A DNA stretch of 64,000 nucleotides from positions 503,370 through 567,369 of the forward strand of contig JACKJC010000004.1 of assembly GCA_020638195.1 (NCBI GenBank), read 5' to 3'. The notes under the pieces were generated by a model that was given only the letters and a program-made list of their open reading frames with translations, had not been told where the DNA came from and ran no database searches. This document shows, piece after piece, positions 46,149 to 55,348 of this stretch. The DNA comes from Methylobacteriaceae bacterium (GTDB lineage Bacteria; Pseudomonadota; Alphaproteobacteria; Rhizobiales; Beijerinckiaceae). How positions within the stretch are numbered: position 1 is the stretch's first letter; each line of letters begins with the position of its first letter. The translations under genes and the position numbers were made by a program.

Positions 46149-46823
46149 TTACTGACCGGTCGGCGGCCGCTTCGCCAGCTCGGCCTCCAGTCGCGCGATA
46201 TTCTGCAGGAAGCGTCGCGACACGAGCTTGAGGAAGTAGAATCCGAACTCCGGATTCTGAAAGAACAATTCCTTGATCTCGATATAGGTCGCAACCAGCA
46301 GCTCGCCGGGCTCCACGCATTCGAGCCCCTGCGTGCGCGTCTGATCGTCGCTGACGAGCCCCATCTCGCCGACCATCTGACCGACGCCGATCTCTATACC
46401 CGTCTCGATCAACCGGTAGACGCCGTCAGCGACCACGAAAACGCAATCGGCTTCGTCGCCCTTGCGGAAAACCACTTCGCCCGCATCGAACGCGCGCCGC
46501 CGCATGAAGGGCCTGAGCCAATGCATCGACAAATCGCCCGACGCGGCGCGCCCGAGCCGCGACGTCAGCCGCCGCATCTCGCGCAAGCGCAGCACGTTGA
46601 GCGGCAGGGAGACAACGTGTTGCAGCGCGCTGACCGGCGATGGCGCGAATAAGCCGTAGACCATGCCGAAGATGTTCGCGAGGATCGCGAAACCACGCAG
46701 CCGCAGGATGGATTGCATCCAGTAGCTGGCGATCACCAGCAGCACGCCGGCAAAGCCGAACAGATACGGCCATATGTCGACGAGCCGCCATTGCGCGGGA
46801 TGCAGAAAGAGCGACCAGGTCAT
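46149..46823 (-). CDS. Membrane-anchored cyclic-nucleotide-binding protein
   Basis: A 224-residue protein with about three N-terminal hydrophobic helices (about 16-35, 45-60, 65-78) and a C-terminal cNMP-binding beta-roll (about 105-215; FDAGEVVFRKGDEADCVFVVADGVYRL). The phosphate-binding cassette region reads VGEMGLVSDDQTRTQ, keeping G, E and an arginine, so nucleotide binding is plausible. There is no helix-turn-helix, so it is not a Crp-type transcription factor. The three-helix plus cNMP layout recalls Popeye-domain proteins. The gene lies between galE and hemH on its own. Confidence 0.75.
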   Translation of the reverse strand: MTWSLFLHPAQWRLVDIWPYLFGFAGVLLVIASYWMQSILRLRGFAILANIFGMVYGLFAPSPVSALQHVVSLPLNVLRLREMRRLTSRLGRAASGDLSMHWLRPFMRRRAFDAGEVVFRKGDEADCVFVVADGVYRLIETGIEIGVGQMVGEMGLVSDDQTRTQGLECVEPGELLVATYIEIKELFFQNPEFGFYFLKLVSRRFLQNIARLEAELAKRPPTGQ

Positions 46824-46884
46824 CGTACCGCCGAAGTCATGGAGCCCCCGTTCCAGTCCTCGTATGAGACACGCCGCGCGAAAT

Positions 46885-47943
46885 TCAGAACTCCGCCCAT
46901 CCTCGCAATTCGCGCCGCACCACCGCTTCGATCACGTCCATGCCAGCGGCGCTGTCATTGAGACAATCGATGCGCGCGAATTTCTCGCCGCCGTTCTCCA
47001 GAAAGAAGTCGCGGTTTTCGACGCCGATCTCCTCGATCGTCTCGAGGCAATCGGCGACGAAACCCGGCGTCACGATCGCGAGCTTCTTCACGCCCTCGCG
47101 CGCGAGTTGTTTCACGGTCTCGTCGGTATAGGGCTTGATCCATTCGGCCGGGCCGAAACGCGACTGAAAGGTCAAGCGCAACCTGCTCTCGTCCATGCCC
47201 AACCGCGCACGCAGCAAGCGCGTCGTCTTGGCGCAATGGCAATAATAAGGATCGCCCTTGTCGAGATAGGCTTGCGGCACGCCGTGGAACGACGCCAGAA
47301 TGAGATCCGGCGCGAAGTCGAGCTTCGACAGGCCGTCCTCGATCGAACGTGCGAGCGCGTCGATATAGACGGGATCGTCGTGCCAGGGCGGCGCGATGCG
47401 CACGGCCGGTTGCCAGCGCATGGCCCTGAGCGCATCGAAGGTCTTGTCGCCGACCGTCGCCGTCGTCGCCGCCGAATATTGCGGATAGAGCGGCACGATG
47501 AGGATGCGGTCGCAACCCTGATCCTGAAGCGCCTGCACGCGACTGGCGATCGACGGCTGGCCATAGCGCATCGCCCAGTCGATCACGAGCCGCTGACCGC
47601 TCATGGCTGCCGCATCGGACAGGCGCGCCGCCAGCTGCTCGCTCTGCGAGCGCGTGATCGTCTTCAGCGGCCCTTCATTGCGTTCGCGATTCCAGATCGT
47701 CTCGTAGTCCTTGCCCTTCCTCCCCGGCCGCGTCGTCAGGATGATGAGATTGAGCACGGGCCACCAGATCAGCCGCGGCGTCTCGATCACGCGACGGTCG
47801 GACAGAAACTCCTTGAGATAGCGCCGCATCGACCAATAGTCGGTTGCCTCGGGCGTGCCGAGATTGACGATCAGCACGCCGGTCGCGCGCGGCGCGAGCC
47901 GTGGATGGTTGGCGGGAAGCGCGTTCGAAGCGGCAATATTCAT
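46885..47943 (-). CDS. hemH: Ferrochelatase
   Basis: A 352-residue protoporphyrin ferrochelatase with the opening GVLIVNLGTPEATDYWSMRRYLKEFL, the catalytic histidine H220 in LASFHGVPQAYL, and the PGFVADCLETIEEIGVE block. It inserts Fe2+ into protoporphyrin IX, the last step of haem synthesis. The family start at 47943 (MNIAASNALPANHPRLAP) is preferred to a 12-codon longer frame. It follows thiD by 51 bases on the same strand, which may be chance. Confidence 0.96.
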   Translation of the reverse strand: MNIAASNALPANHPRLAPRATGVLIVNLGTPEATDYWSMRRYLKEFLSDRRVIETPRLIWWPVLNLIILTTRPGRKGKDYETIWNRERNEGPLKTITRSQSEQLAARLSDAAAMSGQRLVIDWAMRYGQPSIASRVQALQDQGCDRILIVPLYPQYSAATTATVGDKTFDALRAMRWQPAVRIAPPWHDDPVYIDALARSIEDGLSKLDFAPDLILASFHGVPQAYLDKGDPYYCHCAKTTRLLRARLGMDESRLRLTFQSRFGPAEWIKPYTDETVKQLAREGVKKLAIVTPGFVADCLETIEEIGVENRDFFLENGGEKFARIDCLNDSAAGMDVIEAVVRRELRGWAEF

Positions 47944-47994
47944 GCGGCGAACATAGGGGCCCGCGCGAGCGAAGGCCATACGGGTGGTTGTCGC

Positions 47995-48804
47995 CTATCG
48001 CCGCCACAGCGTGTGAAAATGATGCACCGACCCGTGCCCGCGCCCCACCGCAAGATCGTCCGCGGCGGCCAGCGCGCCGGTCAGCCAGTCCTTGGCCTCC
48101 GCCACGGCGCGCACGAGCGGGGCGCCGCGCGCCAGACCGGCGGCAATCGCCGAGGACAGCGTACACCCCGTGCCATGCGTGTTGCGCGTGGCGATGCGCG
48201 GCGAGGAAAACCGTTCGGCGCCCGCATCCGTCACAAGAACATCGGTCGCCTCGGCGCCATCGCCGTGTCCGCCCTTGACGAGCACGGCCCGCGCGCCTCG
48301 CCCGAGCAGCTGCGAGCCAGCGCGCGTCATGTCCTCGGGATCTGGGGTGACATCGCGCCCGAGGAGCCGTGCGATCTCCGGCAGGTTCGGGGTCACGACA
48401 GCCGCGAGCGGCAGAAGCTGCGCGATCAGCGCATCCACCACATCGGGCGCGCCAAGACTATCGCCGGAGGTCGCGACCAGAACGGGATCGAGCACGATAT
48501 TGCGCGCGCCGTGATGCGCCAGCCGCTCGGCGACGATGCCGACGATCTCGCCCGCGCCCAGCATGCCGATCTTGACGGCGTCGACCTCGACATCCTCAAA
48601 GATCGCGTCGATTTGCGCTGCGATGAAATCAGTCGGCGGCGTGTGAACCGCGCGCACGCCGACCGTGTTCTGCGCGGTCAGCGCGGTGACGACAGCCATG
48701 CCGTAACAGCGGAAGGCCGAAAATGTCTTGAGATCGGCCTGGATGCCCGCGCCGCCGCTCGGGTCGGAGCCGGCGATCGACAGGACGTTGGGTGTGCGCC
48801 TCAT
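47995..48804 (-). CDS. thiD: Hydroxymethylpyrimidine (phospho)kinase
   Basis: A 269-residue ribokinase-fold ThiD with VLSIAGSDPSGGAGIQADLKTF, VLDPVLVATSGDSL and the anion hole THGTGCTLSSAIAAGLARG. It phosphorylates HMP and HMP-P in thiamine synthesis. Its start overlaps the stop of the upstream ligase gene (ATGA, 48801-48804), so it is translationally coupled to the liv/ligase operon; no other thiamine gene is near, and no TPP riboswitch is seen. The longer in-frame extension upstream belongs to the ligase region. Confidence 0.95.
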   Translation of the reverse strand: MRRTPNVLSIAGSDPSGGAGIQADLKTFSAFRCYGMAVVTALTAQNTVGVRAVHTPPTDFIAAQIDAIFEDVEVDAVKIGMLGAGEIVGIVAERLAHHGARNIVLDPVLVATSGDSLGAPDVVDALIAQLLPLAAVVTPNLPEIARLLGRDVTPDPEDMTRAGSQLLGRGARAVLVKGGHGDGAEATDVLVTDAGAERFSSPRIATRNTHGTGCTLSSAIAAGLARGAPLVRAVAEAKDWLTGALAAADDLAVGRGHGSVHHFHTLWRR

Positions 48805-50030
48805 CCCACCGGACGTTCGTCGGCGATGATCTTGCCGTCGTTCGGCAGGCTGCCCGCCTTCACGATCTCGACCTTGCCACGCAGCTTGGTGATCGCCTGC
48901 AACGTCTCGGCGACCGGATCGGCCTTGCATGCGCCATTGCCTTCGGCGTGCAGCACCATGACGTCCTGCTCCTTCTCGCGACGCACGACGAGGCGCAGGC
49001 GCCCGAGTTCGGGATGGCGCTTGGCGATCTCGGCGACCTGCGAGGGATGGACGAACATGCCCTTAACCTTCGTCGTCTGGTCGGCGCGGCCGAGCCAGCC
49101 GCGAATACGCATGTTGGTGCGCCCGCATGACGACTTGCCGGGCAGCACGGCGGAGAGATCTCCGGTCGCGAAACGCAACAGCGGATAGTCGGCATTGAGC
49201 CGCGTGACGACGACTTCGCCGACCTCGCCCTCGGCGACAGGATCGCCCGTACCCGGCTTCACGATCTCGACGAGACATCCCTCGTTGACGATCATGCCCT
49301 CGCGCGCATCGCTCTCATAGGCGATCACACCGAGATCGGCGGTCGCATAGCACTGGCGCGTGGCGACGCCGGCCATCTCGAGCTCCTCGCGCAGACTGTT
49401 GGGCAGCGCCGCGCCGGAAACGAGCGCGCGCTTGATCGAGGACGCGTCGACGCCCGCCGCGCGCGACTTGTCGAGCAGCACCTTGAGAAAATCAGGCGTG
49501 CCGCAATAAGCGGTCGGCTTGAGATACTGGATCGCCTCGATCTGCTGTTCGGTATTGCCGACGCCAGCTGGAATGACGGTGCACGAGAGCGCATGCGCGC
49601 CGCTCTCCATGATGTGTCCGCCTGGCGTCAGATGATACGAAAAGGCGTTGAGCACCAGGTCGCCCTTGCGCAGACCGGCGGCGTACAGCGCACGCGCCGC
49701 GCCCCACCAGTCCTTGCCGACTCCTTCCGGCTCGAAGATCGGACCGGGCGAAACCAGAATGCGTTTGAGCTGCATGGCGCGCACGGCGGCGAGGCCGCCG
49801 AACGGCGGATTGTCGGCCTGCATGGCCTTGAGATCGCTCTTGCGCACGACAGAAATTGCGGCGAGATCGGCGCGGCTCTTGATCGCGTCGATATCGACGC
49901 CCTTCAGCTGCGCGCGCAGCGCCGGCGCACGCGCGCGGGAAATCTTGAGAACGGCGCGGAGATCACGAAAGAAGGCCGTTTCGCGCGCCTTCGAAGGTCG
50001 CGTCTCGTAGCGATCGAAATACTCCGACAT
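48801..50030 (-). CDS. Phenylacetate-CoA ligase (PaaK)-like AMP-forming enzyme
   Basis: A 409-residue member of the PaaK-like adenylate-forming family. It has ERA/GxxP-type sequence YCGTPDFLKVLLD, VSGAALPNSLREELE, YATADLGVIAYE at the A5 region and the hinge RIRGWLGRADQTTKVKGMFVHPSQV. The usual SSGTTG P-loop is degenerate here (LVSPGPIFEPEGVG), so activity should not be assumed. It probably activates an aromatic or other carboxylic acid with CoA. It closes the liv operon, with another CoA ligase at the operon's head, and overlaps thiD by four bases. Confidence 0.8.
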   Translation of the reverse strand: MSEYFDRYETRPSKARETAFFRDLRAVLKISRARAPALRAQLKGVDIDAIKSRADLAAISVVRKSDLKAMQADNPPFGGLAAVRAMQLKRILVSPGPIFEPEGVGKDWWGAARALYAAGLRKGDLVLNAFSYHLTPGGHIMESGAHALSCTVIPAGVGNTEQQIEAIQYLKPTAYCGTPDFLKVLLDKSRAAGVDASSIKRALVSGAALPNSLREELEMAGVATRQCYATADLGVIAYESDAREGMIVNEGCLVEIVKPGTGDPVAEGEVGEVVVTRLNADYPLLRFATGDLSAVLPGKSSCGRTNMRIRGWLGRADQTTKVKGMFVHPSQVAEIAKRHPELGRLRLVVRREKEQDVMVLHAEGNGACKADPVAETLQAITKLRGKVEIVKAGSLPNDGKIIADERPVG

Positions 50031-50155
50031 GATGTCCGCCTATCGTGCCGAACGCGCCCGGAAGCGTCGTTTCCAATTTTCGTTATTTCGGCGCGGCATT
50101 CCCAGCCACCGGTCATTCTAGTGGCACGGGGACAAAAAGGCGTCAACGCGATAGA

Positions 50156-51001
50156 TCAAGCAAGCCAGCGTTTACGACGCTTGTAGTGTTTTACGTCACG
50201 GAAACTCTTTCTGTCGCCGCCGGATACGCCGAGATAAAATTCCTTCACGTCCTGATTTTCGCGCAAAGCCCGCGCTTCGCCATCGAGCACGATGCGTCCG
50301 TTCTCGAGGATGTAACCGTAATTCGCGTAACGCAGCGCGATATTGGTGTTCTGCTCGGCGAGCAGGAACGAGACGCCGCTCCTTGAATTCAGATCGCGAA
50401 CGATCTCGAAGATTTCTTCGACCACCTGCGGCGCGAGACCCATCGACGGCTCGTCGAGCAGGATCATTTTTGGCTTCGACATCATGGCGCGGCCGATCGC
50501 GCACATCTGCTGCTCGCCACCCGACGTGTAGCCGGCGAGCGACTGGCGACGTTCCTTCAACCGAGGAAAGAATGCATAGACTTCCTCGAGCGCGTCGGCG
50601 ATCGCGCGGCGCCCGTCGCGGCGAGTGAAGGCGCCGGTCATCAGATTTTCCTCGATCGAGAGATGACCGAAACAGTGCCGCCCCTCCATCACCTGGATGC
50701 AGCCGCGCCGCACGAGGTCGTCCGGCCGCAGGCGATCGACGCGCTCGCCGGAAAATTCGATCGATCCTTTCGTCACTTCGCCGCGCTCGGCGCGAATGAG
50801 ATTGGAGATCGCTTTCAGCGTCGTGGTCTTGCCCGCGCCATTGGCGCCGAGCAGCGCGACAATGCCGCCGCGCGGAACCGTCAGCGAAACGCCCTTCAGC
50901 ACCAGCACGACGTGATTGTAGATCACCTCGACGTTGTTGACCGAGAGGATGGCGTCGGTTGCAGGTTGAGGCGCGTTGGGCGCGTGCGTCGATTGCGTCA
51001 T
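50156..51001 (-). CDS. livF: Branched-chain-type ABC transporter ATP-binding protein LivF
   Basis: A 281-residue ABC ATPase with Walker A GANGAGKTT (about 52-60), signature YTSGGEQQM, Walker B MILLDEPSMGLAPQ and the LAEQN H-loop variant seen in LivF. It ends with a basic tail HYKRRKRWLA longer than usual. It works with LivG and the LivHM channel to import the ligand of the binding protein encoded just upstream. A REP-like element and a hairpin lie between it and livK. Confidence 0.88.
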   Translation of the reverse strand: MTQSTHAPNAPQPATDAILSVNNVEVIYNHVVLVLKGVSLTVPRGGIVALLGANGAGKTTTLKAISNLIRAERGEVTKGSIEFSGERVDRLRPDDLVRRGCIQVMEGRHCFGHLSIEENLMTGAFTRRDGRRAIADALEEVYAFFPRLKERRQSLAGYTSGGEQQMCAIGRAMMSKPKMILLDEPSMGLAPQVVEEIFEIVRDLNSRSGVSFLLAEQNTNIALRYANYGYILENGRIVLDGEARALRENQDVKEFYLGVSGGDRKSFRDVKHYKRRKRWLA

Positions 51002-51031
51002 TGGCGTTGCGTCTTCGGCTGTATCTCGAAT

Positions 51032-51107
51032 GTCATCCCGGACGGCGACGCAGGCAAGTTGACGCAGCCTGCGTAAACTTGACTGCGAAGCCCGATCCGG
51101 AATCCAG
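51032..51107. repeat. REP-like element with nested palindrome between livK and livF
   Basis: The outer parts GTCATCCCGGAC and GATCCGGAATCCAG resemble common Rhizobiales REP sequences. Between them lies a near-perfect palindrome: arms CAAGTTGACGCAG (51055-51067) and CTGCGTAAACTTG (51069-51081) with one mismatch and a one-base loop. It lies in the transcribed spacer of the liv operon. Confidence 0.6.
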
Positions 51108-51129
51108 CGTTCCGCGAAATGATCGTGAT

Positions 51130-51160
51130 CCCCGAGCGCCTGCTGACGCGGGCCTCGGGG
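51130..51160 (-). other. Intercistronic hairpin after livK
   Basis: CCCCGAG at 51130-51136 pairs with CTCGGGG at 51154-51160, with further GC pairs inside. No T-run follows on the minus strand, so it looks less like a terminator than a hairpin that protects the 3' end of the binding-protein message, which is usually needed in excess of its transporter. Confidence 0.5.
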
Positions 51161-51172
51161 ACGATTTTCGCG

Positions 51173-52492
51173 TTACTTGGCGTCGCAGGGCTCGGTGCGC
51201 TTCGGCCAGCCCGCGTTCTTCTCCGCATAGGCCTTCGCGTCAGCCTTCAGCAGCGGACCGACCTTGTCGTGCATCGGCTCGATCCAGTCGGACACTTTCA
51301 CGTATTTCGCGCCGTCGAAGCGTTGCACGAAAGTCGGACGGTGGCCGTTGTGATCGGCGCAGGTGAGCTTGATCGGACCGGCGAAGCCATCCATCCCGAG
51401 CTCCTTGAGGCGGGCGGCGTCGATGTTGAGGCTTTCCATGCCGCGACGCACGTCCTCGCCGGTCACGACCTTCTTGCCCGTGAGCTTCTGCGCCGTGCGA
51501 ATGCCTTCGGCGATCAGCATCGAATTGTAGACGCCACGATTGTACAGCACGGTGCCGAGCTGATCCTTCGGCGTCTGGCTCTTGCCCGCGCCCACCACAT
51601 GCTTCTCGATGTCCTTGATGACAGGGAAGTCGGGCGTGGCGGCATGCCAGTTGAGCGTCTTGAAACCCGCGGCTTCCTTGCCGGCGCCCTTGGCGTCTTC
51701 CTCGCTCGGCCACCAGATCGAGATGAACTTCTCCATCGGATAGTTCGTCTTCACCGCTTCTTTCACCGCCGTCGGCTGCATCGCGCCCCAGCCGTACATG
51801 ATCATGTAGTCGGGCCGGTCACGGCGCACGTTGAGCCATTGCGCCGACTGGTTCTGCATTTCGGCGGCCGCGACCGGATAGAGCTTGGTCTGGAAGCCGA
51901 GCTCCTTCGAAAGATCGGCGAGGAAGGGCAGCGGCTCCTTGCCATAGCCGGCGTCGAGATAGAGATAGCCGATCTTCTTGCCCTTGAGCTTGGCGAGCCC
52001 GCCTTCCTGCGCGGCGATGTACTTGATGATCATCGACATGCCGTCCCAATAGGTGTCCGGCGGGTTGAAGATCCACGGGAACGTCTCGCCTTCCGACGAT
52101 GCCGACAGGCCATAGGCCATCGACAGCACGGGGATCTTGTCGACCGCCGCCTTCGGGATGATCGGCAGCGTGATGCCGGTCGACCAGGGATTGACGATCA
52201 CCGGATGCTTCGGCTTCACCGCCTCGTAGCATTCCAGGCCCTTGGTCGTGTTGTAGCCGGTCTCGCATTCCTCGATGGCTATCTTCACGCCGCCGATGCC
52301 GCCGTCGCGCTGGTTCAGCATCTCGAGATAATCGTGCATGCCGTTGGCGATATACGTGCCGGAGCCCGCGAACGGACCCGTGCGATAGGTGAACAGCGGC
52401 ACGAAAATGTCCTCGGCCGCAGCGGGCAGCGCCGGCGCGGCGAGAGCCGTCGTCGCGATCAGGGCCAGAACGGCTTTCTTCAGTTTCCTCAT
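51173..52492 (-). CDS. livK: Branched-chain-type ABC transporter substrate-binding protein
   Basis: A 439-residue periplasmic type I binding protein (Peripla_BP_6) with a signal peptide of about 26 residues (ends LPAAA). It opens EDIFVPLFTYRTGPFAGSGTYIANGMHDYLEMLNQRDGGIGGVKI. GGGAGGA precedes the ATG at 52492, implying strong translation. Homologues in such clusters bind amino acids, but also urea, short amides or aromatic acids; the two flanking CoA ligases point to an organic acid. The gene symbol is by position and family only. Confidence 0.88.
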   Translation of the reverse strand: MRKLKKAVLALIATTALAAPALPAAAEDIFVPLFTYRTGPFAGSGTYIANGMHDYLEMLNQRDGGIGGVKIAIEECETGYNTTKGLECYEAVKPKHPVIVNPWSTGITLPIIPKAAVDKIPVLSMAYGLSASSEGETFPWIFNPPDTYWDGMSMIIKYIAAQEGGLAKLKGKKIGYLYLDAGYGKEPLPFLADLSKELGFQTKLYPVAAAEMQNQSAQWLNVRRDRPDYMIMYGWGAMQPTAVKEAVKTNYPMEKFISIWWPSEEDAKGAGKEAAGFKTLNWHAATPDFPVIKDIEKHVVGAGKSQTPKDQLGTVLYNRGVYNSMLIAEGIRTAQKLTGKKVVTGEDVRRGMESLNIDAARLKELGMDGFAGPIKLTCADHNGHRPTFVQRFDGAKYVKVSDWIEPMHDKVGPLLKADAKAYAEKNAGWPKRTEPCDAK

Positions 52493-52523
52493 TTTATCCT
52501 CCCTCACTCCAGATGATCGAAAA

Positions 52524-53600
52524 CTAGTATGGAAACGGCCAAACCCGTAGTTTCTGTTTGGCGATCTGCCAGAGCCGCGCAAGTCCGTGCGGCTCGACGA
52601 TCAGAAAGAACAGGATCAGTCCGCCGGTGATGATGTAGGTCAGATGTTCGGCGGTCGCCGAGCCGATCGACAGGCCGAGCGCGCCCGGCGTCGTGCGCAC
52701 GATGATCGGCAGGATGTGGATCAGCGCCGCGCCGAGAAACGAGCCGATCAGCGAGCCCAGCCCGCCGATGATGACCATGAACAGCAGCACGAAGGATTCG
52801 TTGATGTTGAAGGCTTCCGGCTCCGCGGCGCCGAGCCACAGGAACACCATCAGCGCGCCGGCGACGCCCGCGTAGAAAGACGAAACCGCGAAGGCGAGCA
52901 GCTTGGCCGGCAGAAGGCGAATGCCCATCAGCTGCGCGGCGATATCCATGTCGCGCACCGCCATCCAGTTGCGGCCGATGCGGCCGTGCACGAGATTGGA
53001 GGCGAACCACGTCATGACGACGACGATGGTGAGCACGACGTAATAGCGCGTCAGCGGCTTGGCGGTCGCGCCGGTGATCGGAATGCCGAACAGCGTGTGC
53101 AGCGGCACCTCGATCGCGCCCGAGGGATTGTTGTTGTACAGCCAGCCCACGCGCACGAAGCACCATTGCAGGAAGAACTGCGCGGCCAGCGTCGCGATGG
53201 CGAGATAGAAACCCTTGATGCGCAGGCTCGGCAGGCCGAACAACACGCCGACCGCGCAGGACACGAGACCCGACGAGATGATCCAGACGATGATATTGAC
53301 CTGCGGGAACAGCGTCGAAAGCTTGTAGCAGGCATAGGCGCCCACACCCATGAAGGCGCCCGTGCCGAGCGAGATTAGCCCGGTGTAGCCGATCAGGATG
53401 TTGAGTCCGATCGCCGCCAGCGCGAGCACGAGGAACGGGATCATGACCGAGGCGATCATGAATTCCCCGCCGATCAGCGGTATGCCGATGAAGGCGACGG
53501 CCAGGATCAGCGCCAGGCCGATCCGGTCCTGACGGATCGGAAAGATCGCCTGATCGGCTGCGTAGCTCGTCTTGAATTGTCCGACTTCGCGATAGAACAC
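52524..53600 (-). CDS. livM: Branched-chain-type ABC transporter permease LivM
   Basis: A 358-residue permease with about ten TM helices and the LivM signatures LNILIGYTGLISLGTGAFMGVGAY and LRIKGFYLAIATLA, plus IGRNWMAVRDMDIAAQLMGI. It pairs with LivH to form the inner-membrane channel. The start is GTG at 53600. It lies 12 bases downstream of livH. Confidence 0.9.
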   Translation of the reverse strand: MFYREVGQFKTSYAADQAIFPIRQDRIGLALILAVAFIGIPLIGGEFMIASVMIPFLVLALAAIGLNILIGYTGLISLGTGAFMGVGAYACYKLSTLFPQVNIIVWIISSGLVSCAVGVLFGLPSLRIKGFYLAIATLAAQFFLQWCFVRVGWLYNNNPSGAIEVPLHTLFGIPITGATAKPLTRYYVVLTIVVVMTWFASNLVHGRIGRNWMAVRDMDIAAQLMGIRLLPAKLLAFAVSSFYAGVAGALMVFLWLGAAEPEAFNINESFVLLFMVIIGGLGSLIGSFLGAALIHILPIIVRTTPGALGLSIGSATAEHLTYIITGGLILFFLIVEPHGLARLWQIAKQKLRVWPFPY

Positions 53601-53612
53601 GTTTCGCCCCGA

Positions 53613-54569
53613 TCAGATGCGTTCGATGATCTTCTCGCCGAACAGGCCCTCGGGCTTGAACAGCAGGAAGGCGAGAGCGATCGCATAGGCGAGCCAGCTC
53701 TCGATGCCGCCGCCGACCAGCGGCCCCCAGTAGAATTCGCCGAGCTTCTCGCCGATGCCGATGATGAGGCCGCCCACGATTGCGCCCGGCACCGAGGTGA
53801 AGCCGCCGAGGATCAGCACAGGCAGCGCCTTGAGCGAAATCACCTGCAGCGCGAACGACACGTCCGAGCGCGCGCCCCACATGATGCCCGTCGCCAGCGC
53901 CACGATGCCGGCTGTGAACCAGACGATGACCCAGATCTGGTTGAGCGAGATGCCGACCGACAGCGCTGCCTGATGATCGTCGGCGACCGCGCGAAGAGCG
54001 CGGCCAATACGGGTCTTCTGGAAGAAGACCGCGAGCCCGGCCACCATGATGGAAGCGATGATCGCCGCCGCTATGTCGATCTTCTGCAACGACACCAGCC
54101 CGCCGAGAATTTTCAGGTCGATCGCGCCCTTGGGCAGACCGAGAGCCGTGACCGGCATTTCCTTGGGATCGCCGCCGAACACGAGCTGGCCCGCGCCGAT
54201 CAGAATGTAGGTCAAACCGAAAGTCGCCATGAACAGCATGATGTCGGGCTGGTTGACGAGCGGCCGCAGCACGACGCGCTCGACGCCGAGCGCGAGCAGA
54301 TACATGACGCCGATGGCGAGCAGCAGCGCCAGCGGCGCCGGCACGCCCTTCTCGTAGAGGCCGACCAGCGTCAGCGCCGCGAACACCATCATGATGCCCT
54401 GAGCGAAATTGAACACGCCGGACGCCTTGAAGATGAGTACGAAGCCGAGCGCGATCAGCGCGTAGAGCACGCCGCCGACGAGCCCCTCCCACAGCGTCTG
54501 CACAAGCAGGTCGGGCGCCTGCCCCATCTGCATGAAGGGATCGATGAAGATTTGGTAGAGGAGGCCCAT
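53613..54569 (-). CDS. livH: Branched-chain-type ABC transporter permease LivH
   Basis: A 318-residue permease with eight to ten helices and LivH signatures ALIALGFVLIFKASGVFNFAQGIMM and TRIGRALRAVADDHQAALSVGI. The ATG at 54569 shares its A with the livG stop (TGATG), showing translational coupling. Confidence 0.92.
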   Translation of the reverse strand: MGLLYQIFIDPFMQMGQAPDLLVQTLWEGLVGGVLYALIALGFVLIFKASGVFNFAQGIMMVFAALTLVGLYEKGVPAPLALLLAIGVMYLLALGVERVVLRPLVNQPDIMLFMATFGLTYILIGAGQLVFGGDPKEMPVTALGLPKGAIDLKILGGLVSLQKIDIAAAIIASIMVAGLAVFFQKTRIGRALRAVADDHQAALSVGISLNQIWVIVWFTAGIVALATGIMWGARSDVSFALQVISLKALPVLILGGFTSVPGAIVGGLIIGIGEKLGEFYWGPLVGGGIESWLAYAIALAFLLFKPEGLFGEKIIERI

Positions 54570-55348
54570 CAGTGCGCCACTCCCAGATATGCGTCGATCA
54601 CCTTCTGGTCGCTCTTCACTTCCTCGGGATTGCCGTCCGCGATCTTGTGGCCGTATTCAAGCACGACGATGCGGTCGGACAGGTCCATCACCACGCCGAT
54701 ATCATGCTCGATCAGCGCGATCGTCGTGCCGAAATGCTGATTCACGTCGATGATGAAGCGGCTCATGTCCTGCTTTTCTTCGAGGTTCATGCCCGCCATC
54801 GGCTCGTCCAGCAGCAGCAGGGTCGGCTCCATGGCGAGCGCGCGGCCGAGCTCGACGCGCTTCTGCAGGCCGTAGGGCAGCGTGCCGACCGGCGCTTTGC
54901 GGATATGTTCGATCTCGAGGAAATCGATGATCTCCTCGCAGAACTTGCGATGCTCAATCTCTTCCGCGAGCGCCGGCCCGTGCCGGAACATCTGCCAGAA
55001 GAAGCTCGACTTCATCTTCAGCGCGCGTCCTGCGAGGATGTTGTCGAGCGTCGACATGCCCTTGAACAGCGCGACGTTCTGGAAGGTGCGCGCAATGCCC
55101 TGGCTCGCCGCTTCGTAGGGCTTCATGCGCGCCCGCGTCTGGCCATGGAAGGAGATGCTGCCATTTTGCGGATGATAGAACCCATTGATGACGTTCAGCA
55201 TCGACGTCTTGCCAGCGCCGTTCGGTCCGATGATCGCGCGGATCTCGCCCTTGCGGATATCGAAGGACACGTCGGTGATCGCCCGCACGCCGCCGAAGGA
55301 CAGCGAGACATTGTCGACCTTGAGGAGAATGTCGTCCGCGCCGCTCAT
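54569..55348 (-). CDS. livG: Branched-chain-type ABC transporter ATP-binding protein LivG
   Basis: A 259-residue ABC ATPase with Walker A GPNGAGKTS (about 41-49), GIARTFQNVALFKGMSTLDNI in the Q-loop region, signature LPYGLQKRVELGRAL, Walker B LLLLDEPMAGMN and ALIEHDIGVVMDLSDRI. The start at 55348 overlaps the ligase stop by four bases (ATGA). The longer frame upstream is the ligase gene in another phase. Confidence 0.93.
   Translation of the reverse strand: MSGADDILLKVDNVSLSFGGVRAITDVSFDIRKGEIRAIIGPNGAGKTSMLNVINGFYHPQNGSISFHGQTRARMKPYEAASQGIARTFQNVALFKGMSTLDNILAGRALKMKSSFFWQMFRHGPALAEEIEHRKFCEEIIDFLEIEHIRKAPVGTLPYGLQKRVELGRALAMEPTLLLLDEPMAGMNLEEKQDMSRFIIDVNQHFGTTIALIEHDIGVVMDLSDRIVVLEYGHKIADGNPEEVKSDQKVIDAYLGVAH

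Noticed and set aside
46774..49188. An 804-residue plus-strand open frame opposite hemH and thiD
   Set aside because: It runs antisense to two certain enzymes, has Arg/His-rich composition typical of GC-rich shadow frames, and shows no domain.
48805..50155. A TPP riboswitch before thiD
   Set aside because: thiD overlaps the preceding ligase gene and has no leader; no thi-box sequence was seen.
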